Below, piece by piece: positions 1 through 9,513 of a stretch of DNA of 52,470 nt. Below the pieces are notes generated by a model. It searched no databases and was not told the DNA's origin. It was given only the letters and a program-made list of their open reading frames with translations. A program made the position numbers and the translations under genes. How positions within the stretch are numbered: the first letter of the stretch is position 1; each line of letters begins with the position of its first letter. This DNA comes from Bifidobacterium breve (GTDB lineage: Bacteria; Actinomycetota; Acidimicrobiia; IMCC26256; JAENVU01), in NCBI GenBank assembly GCA_945865605.1, contig CAMBEL010000011.1, forward strand, positions 1 to 52,470. Direction: 5' to 3'.

Positions 1-1
1 C

Positions 2-928
2 GTCACGTTCCTGTCGTTCTGGTTCATCAAACTCATCGGTGGTAACAACGACCTCGTAGCCAAGATGATCCCGTTCGCATCGATCGAAGAGAAAGAACGG
101 GTGCGCGAAGAGATCGGGCTCAACAAGCCGTTCTTCGTCCAATACCGCATCTGGCTTGGAAACTTTGTCACCGGTGACCTGGGCCAGATTTACACCGGGT
201 CAGGCGCGAATGTAGCCAGCGTGCCGGTAAGCGAGCAGGTCATGAAACGGCTGCCGGTGTCCTTGGAGTTGATGCTGTACGCACAACTCCTCGCGCTTGC
301 AATAGCAATTCCATTGGGCGTCTTTACGGCATATAGAGCTGGAAGCAAGTTCGACCGCGGGAGCAACATGGCCGCGTTCGGGTTGCTGGCCCTACCGCAA
401 TTCGTCGTGGCTCTGCTCCTCGCAACATACGTAGGAGCAAAGTGGCAACTTTTACCCACTCAGGCGAACGTAGATCCTTTTCCCCTAAACCCTGCCGATA
501 ACTGGCAGTACATGCTGATGCCCATAATCAGCCTGGCACTTGCCCAAATCGCCATCTACACACGGCTGCTTCGCTCCGACATGATCGCGACGCTGCAAGA
601 AGACTTCATCACGACAGCCAAGGCCAAAGGCATTCCCGCCAAACGCGTGCTCTTTCGCCACGCACTACGTCCGTCGAGTCTGACGCTGCTCACGGTTGCC
701 GGTCTGAACGTCGGCGCCCTGATCGGCGGCGCCGTCGTTATCGAGCGCATCTTCCAGGTGCCAGGAATCGGCGGGCTCCTTGCTGCGTCGATCCTCAGTC
801 AACAGTATTTATTGACGCAATCGCTCGTTGTGCTCATCGCCATCTTCTACATCCTGCTCAACTTCTCTGTAGACATCCTGTATTCCGTCCTCGACCCGAG
901 AATTCGCCATGCCCGCGCCGTCGCATAA
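2..928 (+). CDS. ABC importer permease, DppB/OppB type (5' partial)
   Basis: Inner-membrane permease of a peptide/opine/nickel-class ABC importer; it pairs with the next gene to form the translocation channel. The reading frame is open to the left window edge (codons before the ATG at 65 read VTFLSFWFIKLIGGN), so the true start lies outside and the ATG at 65 is internal. After a periplasmic stretch with the family-typical 'GLNKPFFVQYRIWLGNF' there are about five hydrophobic spans. The cytoplasmic EAA-type loop (DFITTAKAKGIPAKRVLFRHALRP) that docks on the ATPase is present near the middle of the C-terminal half. The end (SVDILYSVLDPRIR) is the classic family terminus. It overlaps the next gene by 20 bp. 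Substrate cannot be told from sequence, and the binding protein must lie upstream of the window. Confidence 0.93.
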   Translation, partial: VTFLSFWFIKLIGGNNDLVAKMIPFASIEEKERVREEIGLNKPFFVQYRIWLGNFVTGDLGQIYTGSGANVASVPVSEQVMKRLPVSLELMLYAQLLALAIAIPLGVFTAYRAGSKFDRGSNMAAFGLLALPQFVVALLLATYVGAKWQLLPTQANVDPFPLNPADNWQYMLMPIISLALAQIAIYTRLLRSDMIATLQEDFITTAKAKGIPAKRVLFRHALRPSSLTLLTVAGLNVGALIGGAVVIERIFQVPGIGGLLAASILSQQYLLTQSLVVLIAIFYILLNFSVDILYSVLDPRIRHARAVA

Positions 929-1895
929 CTCCGGCGATGACATCGTTCAATCACTCGTTGCGGACAAGTCGCACGACTCCGCGGTCGATGAATCGATGCT
1001 GTATTTCGCTGCCGTCACCGATGGTCCCGAGATTGCGAACATCGCCAATAAGCGCAAGGGTCTCGGTGTAGGTGCATGGCTATCCATCATCTGGCTTGCG
1101 CTCTTACTCACATCGTCATTTGCCGCACCGTTCCTTCCAATCCCTGACCCGATCAACGACGTTGAACTTCCGCGTAGCGGTGGAGGTGAGGCAGTTGTTA
1201 TCGCAACCCCCCCTAGTCTCGACCACTTGTTCGGCCTCGATAGTTCCGGACATGACGTGTTGTCACGCGTGATTTGGGGAGCCCGAAACTCATTGCTCAT
1301 CGGAATCGTTTCGGTCGGTCTCGGCCTCCTGGTCGGTGGCGTACTCGGCAATATCGCCGGCTACTTCAAGGGCAAGATCGGCGGCTTTATCGGCTCCGTT
1401 CTAGACATCCTTCTTGCATTCCCACAACTAATCCTTGCATTGTTCGTCGTTACCGTTCTCGGACACACGGTTGCCAACGTCACCTTCGCTCTCGCGATCG
1501 TGAGCACACCCGTGCTCGCTCGCATCGCGCGCGCATCTGCGCTGTCATGGTCTGAACGCGAGTTCGTGCTCGCCGCACGCGCACAAGGAGCAACGCATCG
1601 TCGCGTGATATGGCGCGAGGTGCTCCCGAACGTGCTGCCTGCGATGTTCTCCATCGCACTGCTCGGAATCGCAGTTGTGATCGTTGCCGAAGCAGGTTTG
1701 GCAATCATCGGCGCTGGCGTGAAGCCGGAAGTTGTCACGTGGGGCAACATCATTGTCGGCGGCCAAGGCGAGCTACGCGGAGCAGCTCATATCGTTCTCG
1801 CGCCATCACTCATAATCTTTCTCACTGTGCTTTCGCTGAACTTCCTCGGAGATGTCGTACGAGCGCGGTCTGACGTGCGGGAATCGGCGTTGTGA
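909..1895 (+). CDS. ABC importer permease, DppC/OppC type
   Basis: Second permease of the importer, 328 aa. An N-terminal cytoplasmic segment of about 55 residues precedes the first transmembrane helix (WLSIIWLALLL), then comes a periplasmic loop with 'HLFGLDSSGHDVLSRVIWGARNSLLIG', the DppC family hallmark. Further membrane helices and an EAA loop (REFVLAARAQGATHRRVIWREVLPN) follow. The ATG at 909 lies inside the end of the upstream permease gene, and the stop overlaps the next start as GTGA, so translation is probably coupled along the operon. The N-terminal extension is longer than in many homologues and not obviously conserved; a later start is possible but none has a better ribosome-binding site. 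Confidence 0.93.
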   Translation: MPAPSHNSGDDIVQSLVADKSHDSAVDESMLYFAAVTDGPEIANIANKRKGLGVGAWLSIIWLALLLTSSFAAPFLPIPDPINDVELPRSGGGEAVVIATPPSLDHLFGLDSSGHDVLSRVIWGARNSLLIGIVSVGLGLLVGGVLGNIAGYFKGKIGGFIGSVLDILLAFPQLILALFVVTVLGHTVANVTFALAIVSTPVLARIARASALSWSEREFVLAARAQGATHRRVIWREVLPNVLPAMFSIALLGIAVVIVAEAGLAIIGAGVKPEVVTWGNIIVGGQGELRGAAHIVLAPSLIIFLTVLSLNFLGDVVRARSDVRESAL

Positions 1896-3091
1896 GAAAG
1901 TCTAAGAAGTCCGCCGATGCCGCTGCGCGCTTCGAAACTGAACCCACCGAAGGACCGCTCCTTCAGGTCGTAGACCTTCACACCCACTTCCACACTGGGC
2001 GCGGCGTAGCACGCGCTGTCGATGGCGTGACGTTGTCGCTGGAGCGTGGACGGACTCTCGGCGTTGTCGGTGAATCTGGATCTGGCAAGACGGTGCTTGC
2101 GCGTTCGATCATGGGACTACTGCCGAAGAGCAACGTAGAGCGAACGGGAAGCATCTTGTTCGAGGGCCGCGAAATCATTCACGCATCTAACGATGAATTG
2201 CGCGAACTCTGGGGATCGCAGATGTCGATGGTCTTCCAGGACCCAATGACATCTCTGAACCCCGTCATGAAGATCGGTAATCAGATCACAGAGATGATCC
2301 TTCAACATCTAGATGTCTCGAAGGCTTACGCGCGTGAACTTGCGCTGGCACAGTTGAAGGCAGTGGGTATTCCTGAAGCTGAACGCCGTCTGAAGGAATA
2401 CCCGCACCAGATGTCCGGCGGTATGCGTCAGCGCATCATGATCGCCATCGCCATCGCCTGTGGCCCGAAGTTGTTGTTTGCCGATGAACCAACTACCGCT
2501 CTAGACGTGACTGTTCAAGCACAGATCCTTGACCTTCTTGAGGAGCAACAACGAGAGCGCTTCATGGCAATGATGCTCGTCACTCACGACCTCGGCGTCG
2601 TCGCTGGCCGCGCAGACGAGATCGTGGTGATGTATGCGGGCCGCATTGTCGAGAAGGCCCCAACCGGACTCTTGTTCTCTGACATGCGCCATCCGTACAC
2701 AGAAGCGCTCTTGCGCTCCATTCCTAAACTCTCCGCGCCGTCGCACTCGCTATTGCAAGCAATCGGCGGCAGACCACCGGACATTGTCAACCCGCCTACG
2801 GGTTGCAAGTTCAGTCCTCGATGTCCATATGTTCAAGAGAAGTGCACCCAAGAAGAACCGCCGCTTACAGATGCCGGTAGTCCAGACCATCAATTCCGTT
2901 GCTGGACGCCCGTGGGCACCCCTGAAAACCGAGCAGCCCTCGAAGCGAACCGAGCAGCCGGTCTTGAGTCTGCGCTAGCAGTTGTCGAAGATGTGCTGCC
3001 GGCTGGAGTTAACGCCGCTACCGAAACATTGCCTCCGCTAACTACGAGTCACTTGCGCAGCGGGACGATCAACCCCAAGGAAAGCATCTGA
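1892..3091 (+). CDS. ABC importer ATP-binding protein, DppD/OppD type
   Basis: Cytoplasmic ATPase of the importer, 399 aa. Walker A GESGSGKT is at residues 60-67. The Q-loop (MVFQDPMTSLNP), signature MSGGMRQRI, Walker B LLFADEPTTALD and H-loop THD follow in order. Past about residue 280 is the oligopeptide-transporter C-terminal domain, with the cysteine-containing segment CKFSPRCPYVQEKC found in DppD/OppD. The start is GTG at 1892, overlapping the upstream stop by 4 bp. A tail of roughly 60 residues after the Cys region is Ala/Leu rich and looks unconserved. The gene overlaps the following ATPase by one base (TGATG). Two ATPases plus two permeases is the complete cytoplasmic and membrane set for this class. 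Confidence 0.95.
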   Translation: MRKSKKSADAAARFETEPTEGPLLQVVDLHTHFHTGRGVARAVDGVTLSLERGRTLGVVGESGSGKTVLARSIMGLLPKSNVERTGSILFEGREIIHASNDELRELWGSQMSMVFQDPMTSLNPVMKIGNQITEMILQHLDVSKAYARELALAQLKAVGIPEAERRLKEYPHQMSGGMRQRIMIAIAIACGPKLLFADEPTTALDVTVQAQILDLLEEQQRERFMAMMLVTHDLGVVAGRADEIVVMYAGRIVEKAPTGLLFSDMRHPYTEALLRSIPKLSAPSHSLLQAIGGRPPDIVNPPTGCKFSPRCPYVQEKCTQEEPPLTDAGSPDHQFRCWTPVGTPENRAALEANRAAGLESALAVVEDVLPAGVNAATETLPPLTTSHLRSGTINPKESI

Positions 3092-4083
3092 TGGCTGGCA
3101 GCGGTACAGCGCATCTGCGCCCGAGCGAAGAAGCACTCCTCCGGATCGAAGGGCTCGTTGTCGAGTTCCCTGTCGGACGTAGTGGGCTCAAGGTTCATGC
3201 CGTCTCGGACATCAGCCTCGACGTTTTGCCCGGCGAGACGCTTGGGCTTGTCGGCGAATCGGGTTGTGGCAAGAGCACTACTGGCCGCGCGGTGATGCAA
3301 CTCGTACGTTCACAGGCGGGTTCGGTGGCCTTCGAAGGACACGACCTCACCAAATTGAAGGGCGAGGAACTGCGTCAGGTTCGCCCGAAATTGCAGATGA
3401 TCTTTCAAGACCCGATCAGTTCACTCAACCCGCGACGCCGAGTTCGCGACATCGTGCGCGAAGGCCTTGACATTTGGAAGATCGGTGACGAGGACGCCAG
3501 GAACGCAAAGGTCACTGAAGTGCTCGAGGCGGTCGGCATCGATCCCGAGACCGCGGGACCGCGCAGGCCCCACGAGTTCTCCGGCGGACAGTGCCAACGC
3601 ATTTCGATCGCGCGAGCGGTCGCTACGGAACCAAAGTTGATCATTTGCGATGAACCGGTTTCTGCACTCGACGTATCCGTGCAGGCACAGATCATCAACC
3701 TGCTGCAGGAGATGAAAGACCGCTACGGCCTCACCCTCATCTTCATCGCACACGATCTCGCGGTTGTGAAGAACGTGAGCGATCGAGTTGCGGTGATGTA
3801 TCTAGGCAAGATCTGCGAAGTAGCAGGACCAGACGAGCTCTACGCTGCGCCCAGGCATCCGTACACTGCGGCGCTGTTGTCGGCGATCCCATTGCCGGAC
3901 CCGGCCGTTCGAGCAAAGTCGACAGAGGGCGTCGGCGGGGAGATCCCGTCGCCCCTGGCACCACCATCTGGGTGCAGGTTCCGCACGCGATGCCCGGCAG
4001 CGGCCGAGGTTTGCGCGCAAGAGGAGCCCCAGATCCGCGAAGTGGGACCCGACCACTTCGTAGCCTGCCACTTCCCGCTCTAA
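3091..4083 (+). CDS. ABC importer ATP-binding protein, DppF/OppF type
   Basis: Second ATPase, 330 aa, heterodimer partner of the preceding gene product. Visible motifs are Walker A GESGCGKS, Q-loop MIFQDPISSLNPRRR, signature FSGGQCQRI, Walker B LIICDEPVSALD and switch histidine AHD. The oligopeptide-type C-terminal region has Cys residues in 'GCRFRTRCPAAAEVC'. In most OppF/DppF proteins the signature is SGGQRQR; here the first Arg is Cys, a conservative-looking but uncommon change. The ATG shares its A with the upstream TGA. This is the last gene of the operon; a palindromic repeat follows and the next gene converges from the other strand. Confidence 0.95.
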   Translation: MAGSGTAHLRPSEEALLRIEGLVVEFPVGRSGLKVHAVSDISLDVLPGETLGLVGESGCGKSTTGRAVMQLVRSQAGSVAFEGHDLTKLKGEELRQVRPKLQMIFQDPISSLNPRRRVRDIVREGLDIWKIGDEDARNAKVTEVLEAVGIDPETAGPRRPHEFSGGQCQRISIARAVATEPKLIICDEPVSALDVSVQAQIINLLQEMKDRYGLTLIFIAHDLAVVKNVSDRVAVMYLGKICEVAGPDELYAAPRHPYTAALLSAIPLPDPAVRAKSTEGVGGEIPSPLAPPSGCRFRTRCPAAAEVCAQEEPQIREVGPDHFVACHFPL

Positions 4084-4098
4084 CAAACCCCAAACCCC

Positions 4099-4163
4099 CG
4101 AGCGTTTATCGCAGAATGCACCGTAGTGGTGCGCTAGGCGACAAGCGCCCGATGTCTAGTGGG
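4099..4163. repeat. dispersed intergenic palindrome, copy A
   Basis: Imperfect inverted repeat between the converging importer ATPase and glutathione peroxidase genes. Left arm GAGCGTTTATCGCAGAATGC and right arm GGTGCGCTAGGCGACAAGCG surround a very short loop. The same arms recur near 21600, 32100 and 45610. Copy A shares its right flank (ATGTCTAGTGG) with copy B, and the glutathione peroxidase stop codon falls inside that flank. A role as a two-way terminator or REP-like element is inference. Confidence 0.75.
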
Positions 4164-4647
4164 CGAGTTGGCTTTCGATCGCGGCTACCAGCGCTTCGTC
4201 GTCGGGTGCGACCACGGGACCAAACCGAGCTACCACTTCCCCGTCGGCGCCCACGAGGAACTTCTCGAAGTTCCATCGGATGTCGCCGGTGTGTCCGTCG
4301 TTTACGTCTACGGTCGCGGTCAACTCCTCATATAGGGCGTGACGTCCGTCGCCGTTCACCTCGATCTTCTCGTACAGCGGGAACGTAACTGAGTAGTTCG
4401 AGTCGCAAAACTTGCGGATCTCTGCCGCTGTTCCTGGCTCCTGTTCCCCGAACTGATTGCAAGGGAAGCCGAGCACAGAAAAACCTCGGTCGCTATATGT
4501 GTCGTGCAACTTCTGCAGGCCTTCGTATTGCGGAGTGAGACCGCAGGCAGATGCGACGTTGACAATCAGAATTGTCGAGCCACCAAACTCTGCAAGGCTC
4601 GACGAACTGCCATCTAGCGTGTTGAGCGAAACATCATGAACAGTCAT
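4156..4647 (-). CDS. glutathione peroxidase family protein (thiol peroxidase)
   Basis: Cytoplasmic peroxide-reducing enzyme of the GPx family, 163 aa. Peroxidatic Cys35 (ASACGLT), Gln69 (FGEQEPG), Trp125 and Asn126 (IRWNFEKFL) form the expected catalytic tetrad. Cys81 (KFCDSNY) sits where the resolving Cys of thioredoxin-dependent, monomeric GPx enzymes is found, so electrons probably come from thioredoxin rather than glutathione. The start at 4647 is chosen because AAGGGG lies 4-9 bases upstream and homology begins there; an upstream in-frame ATG at 4677 has no such support. Upstream is a perfect 12-bp inverted repeat that may act as terminator of the previous gene or as an operator. Confidence 0.92.
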   Translation of the reverse strand: MTVHDVSLNTLDGSSSSLAEFGGSTILIVNVASACGLTPQYEGLQKLHDTYSDRGFSVLGFPCNQFGEQEPGTAAEIRKFCDSNYSVTFPLYEKIEVNGDGRHALYEELTATVDVNDGHTGDIRWNFEKFLVGADGEVVARFGPVVAPDDEALVAAIESQLAH

Positions 4648-4666
4648 GGATCCCCTTGTGCCGGTT

Positions 4667-4702
4667 GTGCACGTCACGCTATCGCTAAGCCGTGACGTGC
4701 AC
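4667..4702. terminator. perfect 12-bp inverted repeat before glutathione peroxidase
   Basis: Arms GTGCACGTCACG (4667-4678) and CGTGACGTGCAC (4691-4702) are exact complements separated by 12 bases. It sits between the stop of the upstream small membrane gene (4714, minus strand) and the peroxidase start (4647). There is no U-tract, so it may be a factor-independent-like hairpin, an RNA-stability hairpin, or a regulator binding site for the peroxidase gene. Confidence 0.6.
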
Positions 4703-4713
4703 CCGACGACTAC

Positions 4714-5112
4714 CTAGCTGACGACTTTGGCCTTCAACGAGTTGAACTCTGCGTCATCGATGACACCTTTTGCCTTGAGATCAGCTAAACGAGCCAATTC
4801 ATCGGCCGCGCTACCGCCTGATCCAGCAGCATCTCGGATGTACGCCTTGTTGGCTGCATCCTGAGCCTGGGCCGCTTCCATTGCGTGTTGACCCATCTTG
4901 GCGCCACGTGCGATCAAGTAGACGAACACACCAAGGAACGGCAGGAGGATCACGAAGATGATCCAGATGACCTTCACGCCGCCACTCATGTCGTGACTAC
5001 GGAACACGTCACTGAACACTGAAATGAGTAGCCAGATCCAAATTACGAAGAAGAAGACCTCCAGCATCGCCCAAAAGACGTCGCCTTGGCCCCATTCGGC
5101 TCCGATTGACAT
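4714..5112 (-). CDS. small membrane protein with PLDc_N and SHOCT domains
   Basis: 132 aa. Two hydrophobic helices (about residues 14-32 and 46-68, the latter IWIIFVILLPFLGVFVYLIARG) match the PLDc_N membrane module. A polar linker rich in Ala/Gln/Gly is followed by a C-terminal SHOCT motif (DELARLADLKAKGVIDDAEFNSLKAKVVS, residues about 103-131), a short helical oligomerisation module. This architecture is common in Actinomycetota and has no established biochemical role. A GGAGG box precedes the ATG by 7 bases. It stands alone between fumC and the peroxidase gene. Confidence 0.88.
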   Translation of the reverse strand: MSIGAEWGQGDVFWAMLEVFFFVIWIWLLISVFSDVFRSHDMSGGVKVIWIIFVILLPFLGVFVYLIARGAKMGQHAMEAAQAQDAANKAYIRDAAGSGGSAADELARLADLKAKGVIDDAEFNSLKAKVVS

Positions 5113-5172
5113 TTATAACCTCCAAGTAGATGTACGACTCCGGGATACTAGTCAATCCTGCACTCGCACTGT

Positions 5173-6579
5173 CTATTTCGGAGCGATCATTTCTTCTGGA
5201 CGAACGGCGGCGTCGAATTCCTCAGCCGTAAGAAACTTCAAAGCGAGCGCGGCTTCCCGAAGCGTTGTTCCATCGGCGTGGGCCTTCTTCGCAATCGCGG
5301 CGGACTTGTCGTACCCAATTACCGGGTTCAGCGCCGTAACGACCATCAAGGATTGCTCCACATATGAAGCAATGCGTTCGCAATTTGGCACAATTCCGTC
5401 AATACAGAACCTGCGGAAATTGTCACAAGCGTCACTCATCAAATCGACAGAGTGCAAGTAGTTGAAAATCATCACAGGCTTAAACACGTTGAGTTCGAAG
5501 TTGCCCATTGACCCTGCGATGCCAACGGCAGCATCGTTACCCATCACCTGCACACAAACCATCGTCAGTGCTTCAGACTGCGTCGGATTCACTTTGCCCG
5601 GCATGATCGAGCTCCCTGGCTCGTTCTCAGGCAGTGACAACTCCCCTAGCCCGGCACGCGGCCCGGACCCGAGCCACCTGACATCGTTCGCGATCTTCAT
5701 CAGACTCACGGCGAGAGTCCGCAGTGCTCCACTAGCAAACACAAGGTCATCGTGAGCAGCGAGTGCAGCGAACTTATTGGGCGCCGAGCGGAAGGGCAGC
5801 CCGGTTAGTGTTGCGATCTCTGCAGCAGCGCGATCCGCGAACTCTGGGTGCGTGTTCAGACCTGTTCCAACAGCAGTTCCACCGATTGCAAGGTCGTATA
5901 GACCTTCGACGGCTACCGCGATACGCAGTAGATCGGCATCGAGTTGCGCGACATATCCCGAAAATTCTTGTCCAAGTGTTAGCGGTACCGCGTCCTGTAA
6001 ATGCGTCCGGCCGATCTTGACGATGTCAGCGAACTCGACGGCCTTCGCGTCCAGCGCGTCTCGCAAGGCGCGCACTGAGGGGACAAGGTCTTCGAGCGTT
6101 TCCGTGACCCCTGCAATATTCATCGCGGTCGGGAAGGTGTCGTTCGAACTCTGAGACATGTTTACGTGATCGTTCGGGTGGATCGGTTCCTTAGACCCGC
6201 CAATACCGCCGGCCAACTCGATCGCACGGTTGGAGATCACCTCGTTGACATTCATATTCGTCTGCGTGCCTGATCCCGTCTGCCAGACATAGAGCGGGAA
6301 GTGATCATCGAGATCGCCAGCAATTACTTCGTCGGTCGCGCGTACGATCAAGTCGGTTTCGGCTTCACCCAACTTGCCAAGATCTCTGTTCACGACGGCT
6401 GCGGCTTTCTTAAGCAGCGCCATCGCGCGTATCACGGGAATCGGCATCAAATCGTTGGCTACCGAGAAGTGGTGCAGGGATCGCTCCGTCTGCGCACCCC
6501 AATAACGATCACGTGCAACATGGATCGGCCCCATGCTGTCAGTCTCTACGCGATGCGTTTCTGTCGATTCGAGGGACAT
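5173..6579 (-). CDS. fumC: fumarate hydratase, class II
   Basis: Iron-independent fumarase of the citric acid cycle, converting fumarate to L-malate in the cytoplasm; 468 aa, the normal length. The family signature [11 protein letters not shown] is intact, as are the [13 protein letters not shown] substrate-binding region, '[14 protein letters not shown]' and the [17 protein letters not shown] segment. The ATG at 6579 is chosen over one at 6654 because GGAGGAAA lies just upstream and because the longer form would overlap the preceding methyltransferase gene. It is the last gene of the run transcribed helD, pepF, ettA, rlmD, fumC, 37 bases after rlmD. Confidence 0.96.
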   Translation of the reverse strand: MSLESTETHRVETDSMGPIHVARDRYWGAQTERSLHHFSVANDLMPIPVIRAMALLKKAAAVVNRDLGKLGEAETDLIVRATDEVIAGDLDDHFPLYVWQTGSGTQTNMNVNEVISNRAIELAGGIGGSKEPIHPNDHVNMSQSSNDTFPTAMNIAGVTETLEDLVPSVRALRDALDAKAVEFADIVKIGRTHLQDAVPLTLGQEFSGYVAQLDADLLRIAVAVEGLYDLAIGGTAVGTGLNTHPEFADRAAAEIATLTGLPFRSAPNKFAALAAHDDLVFASGALRTLAVSLMKIANDVRWLGSGPRAGLGELSLPENEPGSSIMPGKVNPTQSEALTMVCVQVMGNDAAVGIAGSMGNFELNVFKPVMIFNYLHSVDLMSDACDNFRRFCIDGIVPNCERIASYVEQSLMVVTALNPVIGYDKSAAIAKKAHADGTTLREAALALKFLTAEEFDAAVRPEEMIAPK

Positions 6580-6616
6580 GGTTTCCTCCGTGTCGGTACG
6601 TCCCGACGGTATCGCG

Positions 6617-7801
6617 CTAGACGGGGCGGTCGAGCACGGTGACTGTTTCAACATGGCTGGTATGGGGGAACAGGTCGACAGGCGTCACCGAGACCGGCTG
6701 GTACCCGGCTACAGCGAAAAGACTCACATCACGCGCCAGGGCGGCAGCGTCACACGAGACGAGGATGACCCGTTGCGCTTCGGTTCGCGAAATCCGATTC
6801 ACGACCTTGTCGCCGAGTCCCGCACGCGCAGGGTCCGCTATAACAACATCGGCAGGCTGTGGCTCCCAACGCGCCACATCGGATCGAACAACAACCACAT
6901 CGAGCCCCTTCAAATTGTGTCGGGCATCTTTGACGGCACCTTGGTTTCCATCGACAGCTTGCACGCGCCGTCCACGTTGAGCAACCAACCCTGCAAAGAA
7001 ACCTACGCCCGTGTATAAGTCAACGACGCTTGTAGCCGAGTCTGGAACTGCAGCGAGCACAAGTTCGGCGAGTGCCTCCGCGCCATCAGTACGAGTCTGG
7101 AAAAAAGACCTAGCCGAAATTCGCCAGCGGCGACCTGAGGCTTCCTCTGTGATTGCGGCTACGCCTCCGCGTTCAAGTTGGTCGGACCCAATCGTGACTA
7201 CGTCTTCCGGAAGTGAGAGGTAGCGCGTCGTTGGGTGAGCAAGCACGAGGCGTTCTCCCGTATTCGTGCCACAGCGCAACTCCGCTTCCGTGACTCCGTC
7301 GAAATGCGCATCTCGCATCAATGAATCAAGAAGTGGGTGAGCTACGAGACAAGAACCCACGGGAACCGGATCGTGTGTTTGGGCGCGGCGAAATGCTGGG
7401 CGCCCCTTACGAATCAACACGCGCAATGTGTTGCGATAGCCAACTGCAGGCAGCAGCACCGGCGCGCCGACGATCGCTTCCGCATCGGGCATCTTCGCAA
7501 TTCGCGTCAAAGCGTCAACGACGATCTCGCGTCGGAATCGAGGCTGTGCATCAACAGCAATGTGTTGCCAATCACACCCGCCGCACCCGTCTGCAACGTA
7601 TTGACACGGCGCACTCACTCGGTCCGGTGAGGCCTCCAACACTTCCACAACGCGAGCGCGCGCGAATGACCGCTTCGTTTCCGTTATCTCTACCGTCACG
7701 CGCTCCGCTGGCAGTCCACCTGCGATGAGGACGACCCGACCATCAGCATCTCTCCCTAGCGCGTCACCGCCAGCAACCATTCGGTCTGCAACTATTTCCA
7801 T
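6617..7801 (-). CDS. rlmD: 23S rRNA (uracil-5-)-methyltransferase, RlmD/RumA type
   Basis: SAM-dependent RNA m5U methyltransferase of the TrmA/RlmCD family, 394 aa. An N-terminal TRAM-like region is followed by the iron-sulphur Cys set C66, C73, C76 and C151 (C-x6-C-x2-C and VGSC). The Rossmann domain has [16 protein letters not shown] for SAM binding and [11 protein letters not shown]. The catalytic nucleophile lies in [11 protein letters not shown] and the general base near the end in PHTSHVETV. The family splits into tRNA U54 and 23S U747/U1939 enzymes and the exact target cannot be read from sequence; the [4Fe-4S] cysteines argue for the RlmD/RlmC-like branch. It lies 9 bases after ettA, in keeping with a translation-related operon. 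Confidence 0.9.
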   Translation of the reverse strand: MEIVADRMVAGGDALGRDADGRVVLIAGGLPAERVTVEITETKRSFARARVVEVLEASPDRVSAPCQYVADGCGGCDWQHIAVDAQPRFRREIVVDALTRIAKMPDAEAIVGAPVLLPAVGYRNTLRVLIRKGRPAFRRAQTHDPVPVGSCLVAHPLLDSLMRDAHFDGVTEAELRCGTNTGERLVLAHPTTRYLSLPEDVVTIGSDQLERGGVAAITEEASGRRWRISARSFFQTRTDGAEALAELVLAAVPDSATSVVDLYTGVGFFAGLVAQRGRRVQAVDGNQGAVKDARHNLKGLDVVVVRSDVARWEPQPADVVIADPARAGLGDKVVNRISRTEAQRVILVSCDAAALARDVSLFAVAGYQPVSVTPVDLFPHTSHVETVTVLDRPV

Positions 7802-7810
7802 TGCTATCCC

Positions 7811-9511
7811 TCAGCGCGTTAGCGGCTTGTAGGTGATGCGATGCGGTTGGTCTGCCTCAGCGCCGAGTCGCTTGTGTCTGTCTGCCTCGTAGTCCGAGAA
7901 GTTTCCCTCGAACCACCGCAGTTCGCTGTCTCCTTCGAATGCGAGAACGTGAGTTGCTATCCGATCGAGGAACCACCGATCGTGACTAATCACAACAGCG
8001 CAACCACCAAACGTGATCAGAGCATCTTCCAACGCACGCAATGTGTCTACGTCTAAATCGTTGGTCGGTTCGTCGAGAAGCAAAAGGTTGCCGCCCTCCT
8101 TCAACACCTTGGCAAGTTGCACGCGGTTGCGCTCGCCTCCCGAGAGTTCGCCAAGTTTCTTCTGCTGATCAGAACCTTTGAAGTTGAAGCTCGCTACGTA
8201 TGCACGCGAGTGCACCTCGCGACCACCGACGATGAGCCGGTCGACACCACCCGTGATCTCCTCGAACACTGTCGTGGAGGCGTCTAGGCCGTCACGGCTC
8301 TGATCCACATACGCGAGTTGCACTGTCGAGCCGACGCGCAACTCGCCTGCGTCTGGTTTTTCGGTACCAACGATCATCCTGAACAATGTCGTCTTGCCTG
8401 CTCCGTTCGCTCCAACAACACCGACGATCCCACCACGCGGGAGAGAGAACGAGAAGTCATCGATCAATAGGCGATCGGCGCCACTACTGCCCTCTGGCGC
8501 CGAGTATCCCTTGACAAGATGGTCTGCCTCCACCACGATGTCGCCGAGACGCGGACCTGCCGGTATCGAAATAAGAAGCGATTCGCCACGATCAGGTGCC
8601 TCCTGGGCTTCGGCCATCAAAGCGTCGTATGCATTCACACGAGCCTTGCCCTTTGCCTGTCGCGCTCGCGGCGACATCCGAATCCATTCCAACTCGCGCT
8701 GCAAGGTTCGGTCTCGCACCTTGTCTTGCTTTTCTTCCTGAGCGAGCCGCGCCTCTTTTTGTTCTAGCCATGAGGAGTAGTTGCCCTCCCACGGAATGCC
8801 TCGCCCGCGATCGAGTTCGAGAATCCAACCAGCGACGTTGTCAAGGAAGTAGCGGTCGTGCGTAACGGCTACAACAGTTCCCGCGTATTCAAAAAGGAAC
8901 CGTTCGAGCCAAGCGACGGACTCTGCATCTAAGTGGTTGGTAGGTTCATCGAGAAGCAAAAGATCTGGGCTAGCCAACAGCAATCTGCACAACGCAACCC
9001 TGCGCCTTTCGCCTCCCGACAAAACCGTTACATCGGCATCGGCCGGCGGAAGGCGGAGCGCATCCATCGCGATATCGATTGTCCGCTTGAGGTCCCACGC
9101 CCCTGCAGCTTCGATCTTCGTCTCGAGTTGCGATTGCCGTTCACCAAGTTTGTCGAAGTCGGCTTCTGGGTCACCCCAGCCAGCGAGAACCGCGTCATAC
9201 TCCTCGAGGAGTTTCGCGGTTTCTCCAACACCGTCCATCACATTGCCAAGCACATCTTTATCGGGATCCAAGTGCGGTTCTTGGTGCAGCATCCCCACGC
9301 TGAAACCGGGAGCGAGACGGGCTTCACCGGAGTATCCGTCATCCTCGCCCGCCATGATGCGAAGCAAACTTGATTTACCGGAACCATTGGATCCGAGCAC
9401 ACCGATCTTTGCTCCGGGGTAGAACGAAAGGTTGATGTTCTCGAGAACTTGTCGGTCGGGTGGATAGAAACGCGCCAAGCCGCGCATCGTGAAAATGAAC
9501 TGCGCTGCCAT
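7811..9511 (-). CDS. ettA: ABC-F translation factor, energy-dependent translational throttle EttA
   Basis: Soluble ribosome-binding ABC-F ATPase, 566 aa, with two ATPase domains. First domain: [30 protein letters not shown]. Second: [30 protein letters not shown]. The opening '[36 protein letters not shown]' and the ending [10 protein letters not shown] are EttA-like, and the inter-domain linker is charged. In Escherichia coli EttA senses ADP/ATP ratio at the ribosomal E site and gates the first peptide bond. The open frame runs 100 codons further upstream, but that part is an Arg/Ser-rich shadow of pepF; the ATG at 9511, two bases after the pepF stop, is the start. Confidence 0.95.
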   Translation of the reverse strand: MAAQFIFTMRGLARFYPPDRQVLENINLSFYPGAKIGVLGSNGSGKSSLLRIMAGEDDGYSGEARLAPGFSVGMLHQEPHLDPDKDVLGNVMDGVGETAKLLEEYDAVLAGWGDPEADFDKLGERQSQLETKIEAAGAWDLKRTIDIAMDALRLPPADADVTVLSGGERRRVALCRLLLASPDLLLLDEPTNHLDAESVAWLERFLFEYAGTVVAVTHDRYFLDNVAGWILELDRGRGIPWEGNYSSWLEQKEARLAQEEKQDKVRDRTLQRELEWIRMSPRARQAKGKARVNAYDALMAEAQEAPDRGESLLISIPAGPRLGDIVVEADHLVKGYSAPEGSSGADRLLIDDFSFSLPRGGIVGVVGANGAGKTTLFRMIVGTEKPDAGELRVGSTVQLAYVDQSRDGLDASTTVFEEITGGVDRLIVGGREVHSRAYVASFNFKGSDQQKKLGELSGGERNRVQLAKVLKEGGNLLLLDEPTNDLDVDTLRALEDALITFGGCAVVISHDRWFLDRIATHVLAFEGDSELRWFEGNFSDYEADRHKRLGAEADQPHRITYKPLTR

Positions 9512-9513
9512 CG

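Noticed and set aside
8394-9422. Long plus-strand open frames opposite ettA
   Set aside because: They are composition-driven shadows of the minus-strand gene, with no start signals or recognisable motifs.
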